The translations under genes and the position numbers were made by a program. A stretch of 64,000 bases of DNA, from assembly GCF_008086045.1 (NCBI RefSeq), contig NZ_VSEY01000002.1:248001-312000 (forward strand), in the 5' to 3' direction. Below, in pieces: positions 8,575 to 16,223 of this stretch (position 1 is the stretch's first letter; every line of letters starts with the position of its first letter). The notes beneath the pieces were generated by a model. It was not told the origin of the DNA. It searched no databases and saw only the letters and a list, made by a program, of their open reading frames with translations. Origin of the DNA: Nonomuraea sp. PA05 (GTDB taxonomy: Bacteria > Actinomycetota > Actinomycetes > Streptosporangiales > Streptosporangiaceae).

Positions 8575-9164
8575 TCCTCGGGTTCGACGCGGGATCCCGC
8601 ACGTTGTCCGAGGCCGAGCACCTGCTCCACACCGTGGTGCGGGAGCTCGGCCTGCCGGGCGGCACCGTCGGGTGCACCCACTTCGTTCCGGCGGGCACGG
8701 CCGGGGACGAACCGCACGTCGCCTGCTCCCTGGCCGTGCCCGGCCCGGTCACCCTGCCGGTCACCCTGCCGGTCACCCTGCCGGTCACCCTGCCGCTCGC
8801 CTCGCTGGAGGTGTCTTGGGCGCTGGGTGCGGCGCGCACCGGGCCGGCGGCGGCGGGCGCGGCGCTGGCGGCGGCCGAGCACGAGGCGCGGCGGAGCGGC
8901 CGGGTCGTCACCTTCCCCGGCCGTGACCTGCTCACCGGCACCCTCAGCGCGGGCGAGCTGCGCGACGGCTCGGCCATCGACCGGGTGCTGCTGCTCGCCT
9001 CCCCCGATCCGCCGCCCGACGACGTGCCGGTCGTCACCAACGACCACGTCAGGCCCATCTGGCGGGACGGCCTCATGACCCTGCTCACCATGCCGGCCGC
9101 CGGCGGCCGGATCACCCCGGCCGAGGTGCCGAACCCGACCCCCTGCTGCGCCGACCACGCCTGA
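8571..9164 (+). CDS. Hypothetical protein with VTLP tandem repeat
   Basis: 197 residues, translationally coupled to the PHP gene (ATGA overlap). I recognise no domain. The N-terminal half reads like a small alpha/beta protein (MILGFDAGSRTLSEAEHLLH, TVGCTHFVPAG). At residues 60-75 the sequence VTLP is repeated four times, encoded by four exact copies of a 12-base unit. The C-terminal part, DVPVVTNDHVRPIWRDGLMT, ends in PTPCCADHA with a vicinal cysteine pair that could bind metal. No signal peptide or membrane segment is visible. Coupling suggests that it assists or accompanies the PHP protein. Confidence 0.7.
   Translation: MILGFDAGSRTLSEAEHLLHTVVRELGLPGGTVGCTHFVPAGTAGDEPHVACSLAVPGPVTLPVTLPVTLPVTLPLASLEVSWALGAARTGPAAAGAALAAAEHEARRSGRVVTFPGRDLLTGTLSAGELRDGSAIDRVLLLASPDPPPDDVPVVTNDHVRPIWRDGLMTLLTMPAAGGRITPAEVPNPTPCCADHA
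8747..8794 (+). repeat. Four tandem copies of a 12-base unit inside a coding region
   Basis: GGTCACCCTGCC occurs four times head to tail without mismatch and stays in frame, giving (VTLP)4. Perfect copies mean recent expansion or ongoing slippage; copy number may vary between strains. Confidence 0.95.
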
Positions 9165-9183
9165 CCTAGGGGCCGGTCAGGCG
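9158..9183. terminator. Bidirectional terminator-like hairpin between convergent genes
   Basis: CGCCTGACC at 9158-9166 pairs exactly with GGTCAGGCG at 9175-9183 around an eight-base loop. It covers the stop codons of the two convergent genes that meet here, so it could end both transcripts. Confidence 0.65.
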
Positions 9184-10113
9184 GCGCTCCCCCGCCGTGG
9201 TGATCACGTACACCTGCCAGGTGTAGTAGGCGTAGTAGGCGCGCGGGTCGCGCTTGATCTGGCCGGCGTGCAGCAGGATGGCGTTCACGTACGCCTGGGA
9301 CGGGTTGTAGGCGTGCAGGGCCCGCCGGTAGTCGCGGGGCGCGCCGCTGGCCTTGAGGTAGTTGGCCGCGCCCATCACCGCGTCGCGCGGGTCGCGCACG
9401 TCGCCGCCCATCCCGTACGCCTTCCACGTGGCGGGCATGAACTGCATGGGCCCCTGGGCGCCGACATGGCTGTCGGCCTTCACCCGGCCGAACTTCGTCT
9501 CCGAGAACATCACCGCCGCCAGCACCTCCCACTCCACCCCGAACTTCCGCTCGGCCTTCTTGAAGTAGCCGAGCAGCTCCCCCGCGGGGCGGGCGGGCTG
9601 CGTCTTGAAGACGGCGTCCGGGTCGATGGGGTGGGCCAGGGCGAGCAGGCCGCGGATCGCCTCCGTGTTGTCCCTGGCCTGCGCGGCCAGAGCCTTGGGC
9701 AGGCGGGCGAAGGCCTTGGCGGCGAGTGCGGGGTGGCGGGCGGCGTAGCGGTAGATGCGCTGCTGGTGCAGGGCCAGCAGTTCGAGGTCCTCGGGCGGCT
9801 CGCCGTCCTTGGACCAGGCGTCTATGGACGCGTTGAGCGCCTCGGTGGTCTCCTCCAGGGTCGCTGCCAGTTTCGCGGCCGTGGTGGGAATCTTCTCGTC
9901 GGGTGCCGGGAGCTCCCGCTCGGGCGTCGCCGTCGCGGTGCTGATCGGCGTGGTGGGTGTTGCTGTGGTGCTGGTCTGTTGGCTGGTCGGCGTGGTCGCC
10001 GGAGCCGTTCCGCAGGCCGCCGCGCAGACGAGCACACAGGCGGGCACACAGGCGGGCAGAACCGCGCCCCAGGCGAGCCGTCGGGGTCGAGAGTGCTTCG
10101 GGCGTGCCTCCAT
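9166..10113 (-). CDS. Exported lytic transglycosylase (SLT-type lysozyme fold)
   Basis: 315 residues. The N-terminus has a hydrophobic export segment (AWGAVLPACVPACVLVCAAACG) with a cysteine in a lipobox-like position, so it is probably a secreted lipoprotein, though the box lacks the usual leucine. A Thr/Pro-rich linker spans roughly 37-70. The catalytic domain starts about 195: LAAVMFSETKFGRV holds the glutamate typical of lytic transglycosylases, QGPMQFMPATWKAYG is the second SLT motif, and ALHAYNPSQAYV the third. It should cleave the MurNAc-GlcNAc bond of peptidoglycan during wall remodelling. The acyl-CoA dehydrogenase-like gene ends 37 bases upstream on the same strand; no functional link is apparent. 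Confidence 0.88.
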   Translation of the reverse strand: MEARPKHSRPRRLAWGAVLPACVPACVLVCAAACGTAPATTPTSQQTSTTATPTTPISTATATPERELPAPDEKIPTTAAKLAATLEETTEALNASIDAWSKDGEPPEDLELLALHQQRIYRYAARHPALAAKAFARLPKALAAQARDNTEAIRGLLALAHPIDPDAVFKTQPARPAGELLGYFKKAERKFGVEWEVLAAVMFSETKFGRVKADSHVGAQGPMQFMPATWKAYGMGGDVRDPRDAVMGAANYLKASGAPRDYRRALHAYNPSQAYVNAILLHAGQIKRDPRAYYAYYTWQVYVITTAGERRLTGP

Positions 10114-10150
10114 GGAGCGCCAACCTACCCGGTACGGGCCTCTGTGATCG

Positions 10151-11347
10151 TCACTCGGTCAGTCCCGGGTCGCCGAGGGCCAGCTTGCCCGCGTACAGGA
10201 GGGTCGCCTCGGGGGTGAGGGGGTGGAACGTCCCCGCGCGGACGTCGCGGCAGGCGCGTTCGAGCGGGGAGCGGCGGAAGTACGAGCCTCCGCCTGCCAG
10301 GTCCATGGCCAGGCCGACCACCTCCACGGCGGCCAGGACCGCCTCCCTCTTGGCGATCATCACGGTGGCGAGCGTGTCGGGGGTGCAGGCGTAGCGGGGG
10401 CCGAGGTCGTCCAGTGCGCCGGTGAGCGACCACCAGGCGGTCCTGAGGCGGGCGTCCATGAGCCCGGCCGGCCGCTGCGCGGTGGGCGGCGCGGTGCCGC
10501 CCTTGGCACGGGCGAGGGCTCGGGTGCGGGCGACGTCGCGGGCCTGCGCGGCGATGCCGAGGTAGGTGGCGGCGACGACGGGCGCGAAGTGCACCTCGGC
10601 CGTGGTCAGCACCTCGCCGAACTCGCCCCACGGCCGCGTGGCCACGATCGCCTCGGCCGGGACGCGTACGTCGTCGAAGACCAGGTCGTGGCTGGCGGTG
10701 CCGCGCATGCCGAGCGTGTCCCAGGTCTCCTCCAGCCGCACGCCTGGCGAGGGCAGCGGCACCGAGAAGTGCGCCACCTCGGCCCCGGGGCCAGGCCGGC
10801 CGAGCACCGCGCAGGTGCTGACGGCGCCGGCCTCGGGGGCCTGGCTGCAGAAGACCTTGCGCCCGCTGACCCGCAGCGAGCCGTCGTCCTCGACGGTGGC
10901 GACCGTGTCCGGCCACAGCCAGTCGGAGCCGCCGCTGGTGGCGATCACCAGGTCGCCCGAGACGATCCGGCGCAGCACCTGCCCGGCGCCGGACGCGCCG
11001 CGTTCGTGCAGGTAGGCCTGGGTGAGCGTGCTGTGCAGGTGCATGGACACGGCCAGCGCCGCGGCCCCGTCGTGGCGGCCCAGCTCGGCCTGCGCGTAGC
11101 AGACCTGCCGCAGGGACGCCCCGAGCCCGCCCAGCTCGGCGGGCACGGGCAGGCGCAGGTAGCCGTGCTCGCGCATCGCGCGGTAGGCGGGGGCCACGAA
11201 GGTGGCGTCCCTGTCGTGCTCGGCCGCGTGCCGCGCCGCCACCGCGCCGATCCGCGCCGCCAGCGGCACGAACGCGTCGTCGCCGTCCCTGACCGGCGCC
11301 GGGTAGGCGCGGCGGACCCGCCCGGCCGCCGCAGGTGTCGTCGCCAT
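10151..11347 (-). CDS. Acyl-CoA dehydrogenase-like flavoprotein
   Basis: 398 residues from the ATG at 11347 (MATTPAAAGRVRRAYPAPV); an upstream start would add 13 residues, but an AGGAGGGG lies 11 bases before this ATG. The protein shows the acyl-CoA dehydrogenase three-part fold: an N-terminal helical domain with PVPAELGGLGASLRQVC, a beta domain with WDTLGMRGTASHDLVFDDV, and a C-terminal helical domain ending GGGSYFRRSPLERACRD and HPLTPE. The last pattern resembles the DszC/HpaB-like monooxygenase branch as much as true dehydrogenases, and I cannot place a clear catalytic glutamate. It may therefore use FMNH2 or FAD to oxygenate or desaturate a small substrate. No pathway neighbours help. Confidence 0.82.
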   Translation of the reverse strand: MATTPAAAGRVRRAYPAPVRDGDDAFVPLAARIGAVAARHAAEHDRDATFVAPAYRAMREHGYLRLPVPAELGGLGASLRQVCYAQAELGRHDGAAALAVSMHLHSTLTQAYLHERGASGAGQVLRRIVSGDLVIATSGGSDWLWPDTVATVEDDGSLRVSGRKVFCSQAPEAGAVSTCAVLGRPGPGAEVAHFSVPLPSPGVRLEETWDTLGMRGTASHDLVFDDVRVPAEAIVATRPWGEFGEVLTTAEVHFAPVVAATYLGIAAQARDVARTRALARAKGGTAPPTAQRPAGLMDARLRTAWWSLTGALDDLGPRYACTPDTLATVMIAKREAVLAAVEVVGLAMDLAGGGSYFRRSPLERACRDVRAGTFHPLTPEATLLYAGKLALGDPGLTE

Positions 11348-11435
11348 GGTGATCAGTCCCCTCCTGGCTCGTCCTTCAGCGAGCAAGGCAGAGGCAGCGG
11401 AACGGGTGAAAAGTACCCCGAGTCACGCGTAGGGG

Positions 11436-13295
11436 TCACGCGTACGGGGTCAGGAACTCCTTCGGGCGCAGCGCCCTGCCCACGATGCGCACGTCGCCGA
11501 TCCAGCCGTAGTAGCCCTGCCCGTACTTCAGCGCGAACTGCGTGCCGCCGATGGCGAACGGCCGGCCGAGGGTCGAGATGCCCTTCGACGGCTGGCCCGG
11601 GTTGCGGGCGATCTTGGAGCCGTCCACGTACATGATGGTCCGGCGCGCGTCGTTGACCACGGCCACGTGCGTCCAGCGGCCGACCGGCAGGGCGTGGCTC
11701 CACGAGGTGGGGTCGGCGTCGCGGTCGGTGGGGTAGACGACGAACTGCAGGAATCGCTCCCCCGACAGGTTGAGGCTGCACGTCGGCTCGTCGGGCGACC
11801 AGCCGCTGCTCTTGCCCGCGTCGCCGCTGCGGCCCTCCCAGCTCAGGATGCCCATCCAGGCGTGGTCGCCCTCGAACGGCTCCGGCAGCTTGATGAACGC
11901 CTCGATGGTGTAACCGGACTCGAACGTCATGCTGTTGATCGGCGCGTTGCGGCCCGACCTGAGCACCGCGCCGCGGTCGGGGGACTTGCCGCCGCCGAAG
12001 CGGAGGCTGGCGTGGGCGGGCTGGCCCTCGTGGTACTCGGCCGACCACTTCAGCGTCTCGGCGGCGCTGGCGTGCAGCAGCTCCATGGTCAGGTCGTTGC
12101 CGCCGCCGGTCAGGTCGCGGGCGACCGTTCCGGCCGGGACGACCGCGCCGTCCGTGCCCGCCGCCCCCGCCAGGCCCTCGGCGTCGAAGCGCCAGTACGC
12201 CACCGTGCCCCGCGGCATCACGGCCGCGGCCGGGCGGGCGGGCGGCGGGGTGCGCGGCGCGAACCCGGCGAAGCGCTCGTCGAAGTCGATCTCGATGCTG
12301 AAGCGGTCCACCGGGCCGGTCAGCTCCAGGTGCTCGGCCTCCAGCGGGGTGCGGTCCTCTGGGTCGCGGTCCAGCAGCCACGGCGACAGCGTCTCCACGT
12401 CGATGACGTTACGGACGAGGTCGAAGGCGTAGAGGCGGACCATGCCGGCGCCGCCGTAGTAGCGGTCCTGGTAGTTGGTGATGTGCACGTGCACGTCGTG
12501 GCCGGCGTCGTTCTTCAGCACGGTACGACCGCTGGGCCAGTAGTGGCCGTTCAGCGTCAGGAAGATCTGGTCGTTGCGCCTGACGAAGGCGTCCCAGAGC
12601 CGCTGCCCGTGCTGCGACAGGGCGGCGGCCCCGGCCTCGTCGGCCCAGGCCAGGTCGTGGGTGGTGAGGATGGCGGGCAGCGTCCTGTTCGCGTCGATGA
12701 CGCCCTGCGCCCACCGCAGTCCCTTGTCGGAGACGCGCCAGTCGAGGGCGAGCACCAGCCACTGCCGGCCGCCCGCGTCGAGCACGTGGTAGCTGTTGTA
12801 GCCGTCGGGCGACGCGCCGCGGAAGGTGGGCATGCGGGCGTAGCGGGACGGGCCGAACTCCTTCAGGTACGCGCTGTCGCCGCGCTGGTCGTCGGCCCCG
12901 GTCACGTCGTGGTTGCCGGCCAGGACGCTGTAGGACAGGCGGCCGTCGAGCGATCTGAACGTGTCGGAGGCCAGCGCCAGTTCCTCCCGCGTGCCGTGCT
13001 CGGTGACGTCCCCTAAGTGGGTCATGAACGCGATGTTCCTGCTCTCGCGCTCGTCGCCGGTGAGGTAGCGGAACGTCTGGCGGACGGGGGCGGGGTCGGA
13101 GCGGTCCTCGTCGAAGAGGTACTGGGTGTCGGGCAGCACGCCGATGGTGAAGCGGGGGCTCTCGCGGTCGAACCTGCCGCCGTGCACGGACGACGCGCCG
13201 GCCGGGGACGCGCCGGCGCCGATGAGGGTTCCGGCGGCCGGGGCGGCCAGGGCCGCGGTGAGCAGGGCGCGGCGGCCGAGGGTGGGGTGGGACAT
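11436..13295 (-). CDS. Tat-exported metallophosphoesterase with C-terminal LamG-like domain
   Basis: 619 residues. The start ATG at 13295 gives MSHPTLGRRALLTAALAAPA, a twin-arginine-like signal. A calcineurin-type phosphoesterase domain covers about 48-330: VLPDTQY, HLGDVTEHG, LAGNHDVTG, LTTHDLAW and LNGHYW. The first motif has DTQ in place of the usual DxH, as in several exported members. Residues 400-615 form a concanavalin/LamG-like beta-sandwich (VAYWRFDAEG, YTIEAFIKLP, FLQFVVYPTD, WTHVAVVNDARRTIMYVDG), typical of carbohydrate or surface binding. It probably hydrolyses a phosphodiester or phosphomonoester outside the cell. The divergent permease-like gene shares its upstream region. Confidence 0.9.
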   Translation of the reverse strand: MSHPTLGRRALLTAALAAPAAGTLIGAGASPAGASSVHGGRFDRESPRFTIGVLPDTQYLFDEDRSDPAPVRQTFRYLTGDERESRNIAFMTHLGDVTEHGTREELALASDTFRSLDGRLSYSVLAGNHDVTGADDQRGDSAYLKEFGPSRYARMPTFRGASPDGYNSYHVLDAGGRQWLVLALDWRVSDKGLRWAQGVIDANRTLPAILTTHDLAWADEAGAAALSQHGQRLWDAFVRRNDQIFLTLNGHYWPSGRTVLKNDAGHDVHVHITNYQDRYYGGAGMVRLYAFDLVRNVIDVETLSPWLLDRDPEDRTPLEAEHLELTGPVDRFSIEIDFDERFAGFAPRTPPPARPAAAVMPRGTVAYWRFDAEGLAGAAGTDGAVVPAGTVARDLTGGGNDLTMELLHASAAETLKWSAEYHEGQPAHASLRFGGGKSPDRGAVLRSGRNAPINSMTFESGYTIEAFIKLPEPFEGDHAWMGILSWEGRSGDAGKSSGWSPDEPTCSLNLSGERFLQFVVYPTDRDADPTSWSHALPVGRWTHVAVVNDARRTIMYVDGSKIARNPGQPSKGISTLGRPFAIGGTQFALKYGQGYYGWIGDVRIVGRALRPKEFLTPYA

Positions 13296-13341
13296 GACCA
13301 GCACCTTGATCTTCGTACGTGGCGCGGTGGTGCCCCGGGCG

Positions 13342-13387
13342 GTAACGTCCGCCTGCCGCGAGGAGAAATCTCCTGCTTGATCGTTAC
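13342..13387. promoter_or_regulatory. Nested inverted repeats in the divergent phosphoesterase/permease region
   Basis: An inner palindrome, AGGAGA AA TCTCCT (13361-13374), is nested inside GTAACG (13342-13347) and CGTTAC (13382-13387). Both lie within the 111-base divergent gap. This is the arrangement of an operator or a cruciform, but I cannot name a regulator. Confidence 0.4.
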
Positions 13388-13406
13388 AGGGACGTATTCT
13401 CCGTCC

Positions 13407-14777
13407 ATGCCGGACATCGGGTTCCTGCTCTTCTTCGTGGCCCTGTACGGGGTGCCGGTGATGCTGACGTGCTGCGCCACGGTCCTCGCGGCGCTCGCCG
13501 CGCCGCGCGGGCGGCATGGCGGCGTGCGGGCCAGCTTCCTGTCGCGGGGAGCGTCCGTGGCGGGCATGGGTCTCGTGGGGATGGCGATCGCGGCGTGGAA
13601 CACGTCCGAGGACGGGACGTACGACGACTTCGGTTCGGCGATGACCGAGCTGGCGGCCGTCTACAGCGCGGCGGTGTTCCTGCTCGGGCTCGGGCCCGCC
13701 GTCCCGTGGTTGCTCGGGGTGCTCGGGCGGCTGCCGCGGCCGTTCCGGGCGGCGGCCCGGCACCTGGCGGACGACCGTGCGCGCACCTCCCCCGCCGTGG
13801 CGACGACCATGGTGGCCACGGCGGTCACCGTCGCGCTGGCGATCGTCGCGCACGCGCAGACCGCGCAGAGCAGGGCGAACCACGAGCCGCTGGCCCAGCC
13901 GGGCGCGCTCGTCGTCAACTTCGATCCGGAGCAGGCGGCGGCCGCTGAGGCGGCCGTCCGGCAGGAGTTGCCCGGCGTGCCACTCGCCCGCGGCTACGAG
14001 GTGGGCTCGACGGGGCATCTCGACGTGTCGGACAGTGAGGACACCGCCTACATCGGCGACCGGGCGCTGCTGCGCTACCTCACCGGGAATCCGTCGGCGC
14101 CCCACGACCCGCGCACGGCCGTCGTGGTCACGGCTGACCCGCAACCGGGTCACACCGTGCAACTCCGGCATGGCCTCACCGGCCCCGACGACTCCAAGAC
14201 CAGGAGCATCCAGGCGGCCACCGCCGGGCCCGTTGCCGGCGGGCTGGAGCGGGTGTTCGTGCCCATGGAGTTCGTCCAGGGCCTGGGGCTGCGGCTCGAC
14301 GTCGTGGCGCTGATCGTGGACCCCGTGCTGCACCGCGCGTCCGAAGCCGACAGGGACCGGATCGCCGCCCGGCTGGGCGATGACGCCGGGGTGTACCTGG
14401 AGCAGGGGTACCGGGGCACGGACAACTGGCGCTACCTCGCCGGGGTCGTCGCGTTCATCGCCGTCGCCGGCGCCCTGGTGGCCACGGCGCGGTCGCACCG
14501 CCCGCGGGTCCTGCGCAGGATCGGCTCCCCGCGGCTGCTCACCGCCTGCCGGGCGGCCCTGGCGGCGGCCTGCGGCACGGTGCCGGGCGTGGTGGCCGGC
14601 TGCGTGGCCGGCCTGTTGCTGGCCTGGCCCGCCACCACCACGGCTGGGTGGGAAGTGGTGCCGCGGGTGCCGTTCGAGACGCCGTGGGCGCTGATCGGGC
14701 TGCTGACCGTCGCCGTCCCGGTGCTGGCGGCGCTGGCCGGGCTGTCGCCCGGCGCCGGGAGGACGTCCGCTCGCTGA
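13407..14777 (+). CDS. FtsX-like permease half (orphan, without ATPase)
   Basis: 456 residues with about four N-terminal membrane segments, a large extracytoplasmic stretch (about 165-340) and three C-terminal segments. The passage RPFRAAARHLADDRARTSPA followed by a helix resembles the start of the second repeat of actinobacterial FtsX/MacB-type permeases, and the end (LIGLLTVAVPVLAALAGLSPGAGR) fits their last helix. Full permeases of this kind are about 800 residues with two such repeats; this one keeps roughly the C-terminal half, and no ABC ATPase gene is adjacent. It may be a reduced remnant or a half-size partner of a distant system. Confidence 0.65.
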   Translation: MPDIGFLLFFVALYGVPVMLTCCATVLAALAAPRGRHGGVRASFLSRGASVAGMGLVGMAIAAWNTSEDGTYDDFGSAMTELAAVYSAAVFLLGLGPAVPWLLGVLGRLPRPFRAAARHLADDRARTSPAVATTMVATAVTVALAIVAHAQTAQSRANHEPLAQPGALVVNFDPEQAAAAEAAVRQELPGVPLARGYEVGSTGHLDVSDSEDTAYIGDRALLRYLTGNPSAPHDPRTAVVVTADPQPGHTVQLRHGLTGPDDSKTRSIQAATAGPVAGGLERVFVPMEFVQGLGLRLDVVALIVDPVLHRASEADRDRIAARLGDDAGVYLEQGYRGTDNWRYLAGVVAFIAVAGALVATARSHRPRVLRRIGSPRLLTACRAALAAACGTVPGVVAGCVAGLLLAWPATTTAGWEVVPRVPFETPWALIGLLTVAVPVLAALAGLSPGAGRTSAR

Positions 14778-14851
14778 TCGCGTGTCCAGCGTCCAGCGTC
14801 CAGCGCTCAGTGCTCAGTGCTGAGGGGACGTCCGCTCGCGGATCGCGTCCA
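14761..14851. repeat. Direct repeat and 7-base tandem repeats across a convergent gene junction
   Basis: The 28 bases at 14761-14788 recur as 26 bases at 14826-14851 with one substitution and a two-base indel. The left copy encodes the tail of the permease; the right copy, read on the minus strand, encodes the tail of the antiporter. Between them lie GTCCAGC three times (14784-14804), GCTCAGT twice (14805-14818) and the small palindrome CTCAG-TG-CTGAG (14813-14824). Confidence 0.9.
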
Positions 14852-16061
14852 CGTGCGCCATCACCGGGGTCGCCGTGACGCCGTGCAGCACCACCGAGGC
14901 CAGCACCGTGAACCCGGTGACCGCCCACAGCTCCTCCGCCGGCACGCCGAAGTCGGCCTGCCCCAGCGCGTACGCCAGGTAGAACAGCGACCCGATCCCC
15001 CGGATGCCGAAGAACGAGATCGCCAGCCGTTCCCTCGGCCCCGCCCGGCCGCGCCACTGCACCAGCCAGCCGGCCAGCGGCCGGATGACGAACAGCAGCA
15101 GCAGGCCGACGGCGGCGCCGCGCCAGGTGAGCGCCGCCAGGCCGCCGGTCGCCACGAAGCCGCCGAGCAGGAGCAGCAGCCAGGCCGTGAGCAGCCGCTC
15201 GATCTGCTCCACGAAGCCGTGCAGCACGTTGTTGTAGCCGTGGCCGTGCTCGGCGCTCCTGATGGCGCACGCGGTGACGAACACCGCGACGAACCCGTAG
15301 CCGTGGGCCAGCTCCGTCACCCCGTACGCGAGGAACGTGCACGCCAGCGCCACGAAACCGTCCCGGCGCTCCGACAGGCGCAGCCCGTCCGAGCGGGCGC
15401 GGAAGAACAGCCTGCCGAGCAGGCGTCCGATCAGCAGCCCCAGGACGGCGCCGGCGGCCGTCCGGTAGAGCACGTCCGTCAGCGCCCACTCCCCCGCCCA
15501 GCCGGCCGTGCCCGCTGCGACGGCGATGGCCGCGTACACGATGGGGAAGGCCAGCCCGTCGTTCAGCCCCGCCTCCGAGGTCAGCGCGAAGCGGACCTCG
15601 TCGTCGGCGTTCTGGGCGTCCACCGGCTCGCCGACGTGCACGTCCGAGGCGAGCACCGGGTCGGTGGGGGCGAGCACGGCGCCGAGCAGCAGCGCGGCGG
15701 CGATCGGCCAGCCCGGCAGAGCGACGGCCGCGGCGGCCACCCCGGCCACGGTGAGCGGCATGGCCAGGGCGAGCAGCCGCCACGTGGTGGACCAGCCGCG
15801 GGGGCCCGTGCGGCGGTTGATCGCCAGGCCGGCGCCCATGAGGGAGATGACGACGCACAGCTCGGTGATGTGTTCCAGGGCGGTGCGGTGGGCGATGGGG
15901 TCGGGTGTCGGTAACCCGATGGGCAGGGCGAAGAGGAACACTCCCGCCAGCAGGTAGACCAGCGGGAGGGAGACGGCGCGGCGGGCGAGGAACTCCGGGA
16001 GGATCGCGGCGAGCAGCGCGGCGGCGCCGCCGAGGGCCAGGATGAGGTCGAGGGTGGACAT
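14814..16061 (-). CDS. CPA1-type cation:proton antiporter
   Basis: 415 residues with about twelve membrane segments. Two ion-pathway motifs are clear: LGAVLAPTDPVLASDV in the middle and LTSEAGLNDGLAFPIV shortly after, matching NhaP/NHE-type exchangers. The protein should swap Na+ or K+ for H+ at the cytoplasmic membrane for pH and salt balance. It lacks a C-terminal regulatory domain such as TrkA-C. The last residues (ERTSPQH) are encoded within the duplicated sequence at the junction with the permease gene. The upstream region is shared with the terminator of the sugar dehydrogenase gene. Confidence 0.92.
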   Translation of the reverse strand: MSTLDLILALGGAAALLAAILPEFLARRAVSLPLVYLLAGVFLFALPIGLPTPDPIAHRTALEHITELCVVISLMGAGLAINRRTGPRGWSTTWRLLALAMPLTVAGVAAAAVALPGWPIAAALLLGAVLAPTDPVLASDVHVGEPVDAQNADDEVRFALTSEAGLNDGLAFPIVYAAIAVAAGTAGWAGEWALTDVLYRTAAGAVLGLLIGRLLGRLFFRARSDGLRLSERRDGFVALACTFLAYGVTELAHGYGFVAVFVTACAIRSAEHGHGYNNVLHGFVEQIERLLTAWLLLLLGGFVATGGLAALTWRGAAVGLLLLFVIRPLAGWLVQWRGRAGPRERLAISFFGIRGIGSLFYLAYALGQADFGVPAEELWAVTGFTVLASVVLHGVTATPVMAHVDAIRERTSPQH

Positions 16062-16142
16062 CGCCGGGCTACTGCCCGGAAGATCGCCGAATATCCCCCT
16101 TTGGGCGGTCCACCGTACTGCGGCGGAGGTCCTTCAAGGGGG

Positions 16143-16209
16143 CCCTTCCTGCCGCCGGTGCGGCAGGAAGGGGCAGCGGTGCCGTGGCCTCCCCGCTGGG
16201 TGCGGGGAG
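16143..16209. terminator. Two strong hairpins downstream of the sugar dehydrogenase gene
   Basis: CCCTTCCTGCCGC (16143-16155) pairs with GCGGCAGGAAGGG (16160-16172), a perfect 13-base-pair stem with a four-base loop. A second stem, CTCCCCGC (16189-16196) with GCGGGGAG (16202-16209), lies next to it. Read on the minus strand they follow the stop codon of the large dehydrogenase gene, and they should insulate it from the antiporter. Confidence 0.8.
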
Positions 16210-16223
16210 ACCACCGGGGTGGG

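Noticed and set aside
13296..14498. Upstream extension of the phosphoesterase frame to 14498
   Set aside because: The extension is antisense to the FtsX-like gene, and a proper Tat signal begins at 13295.
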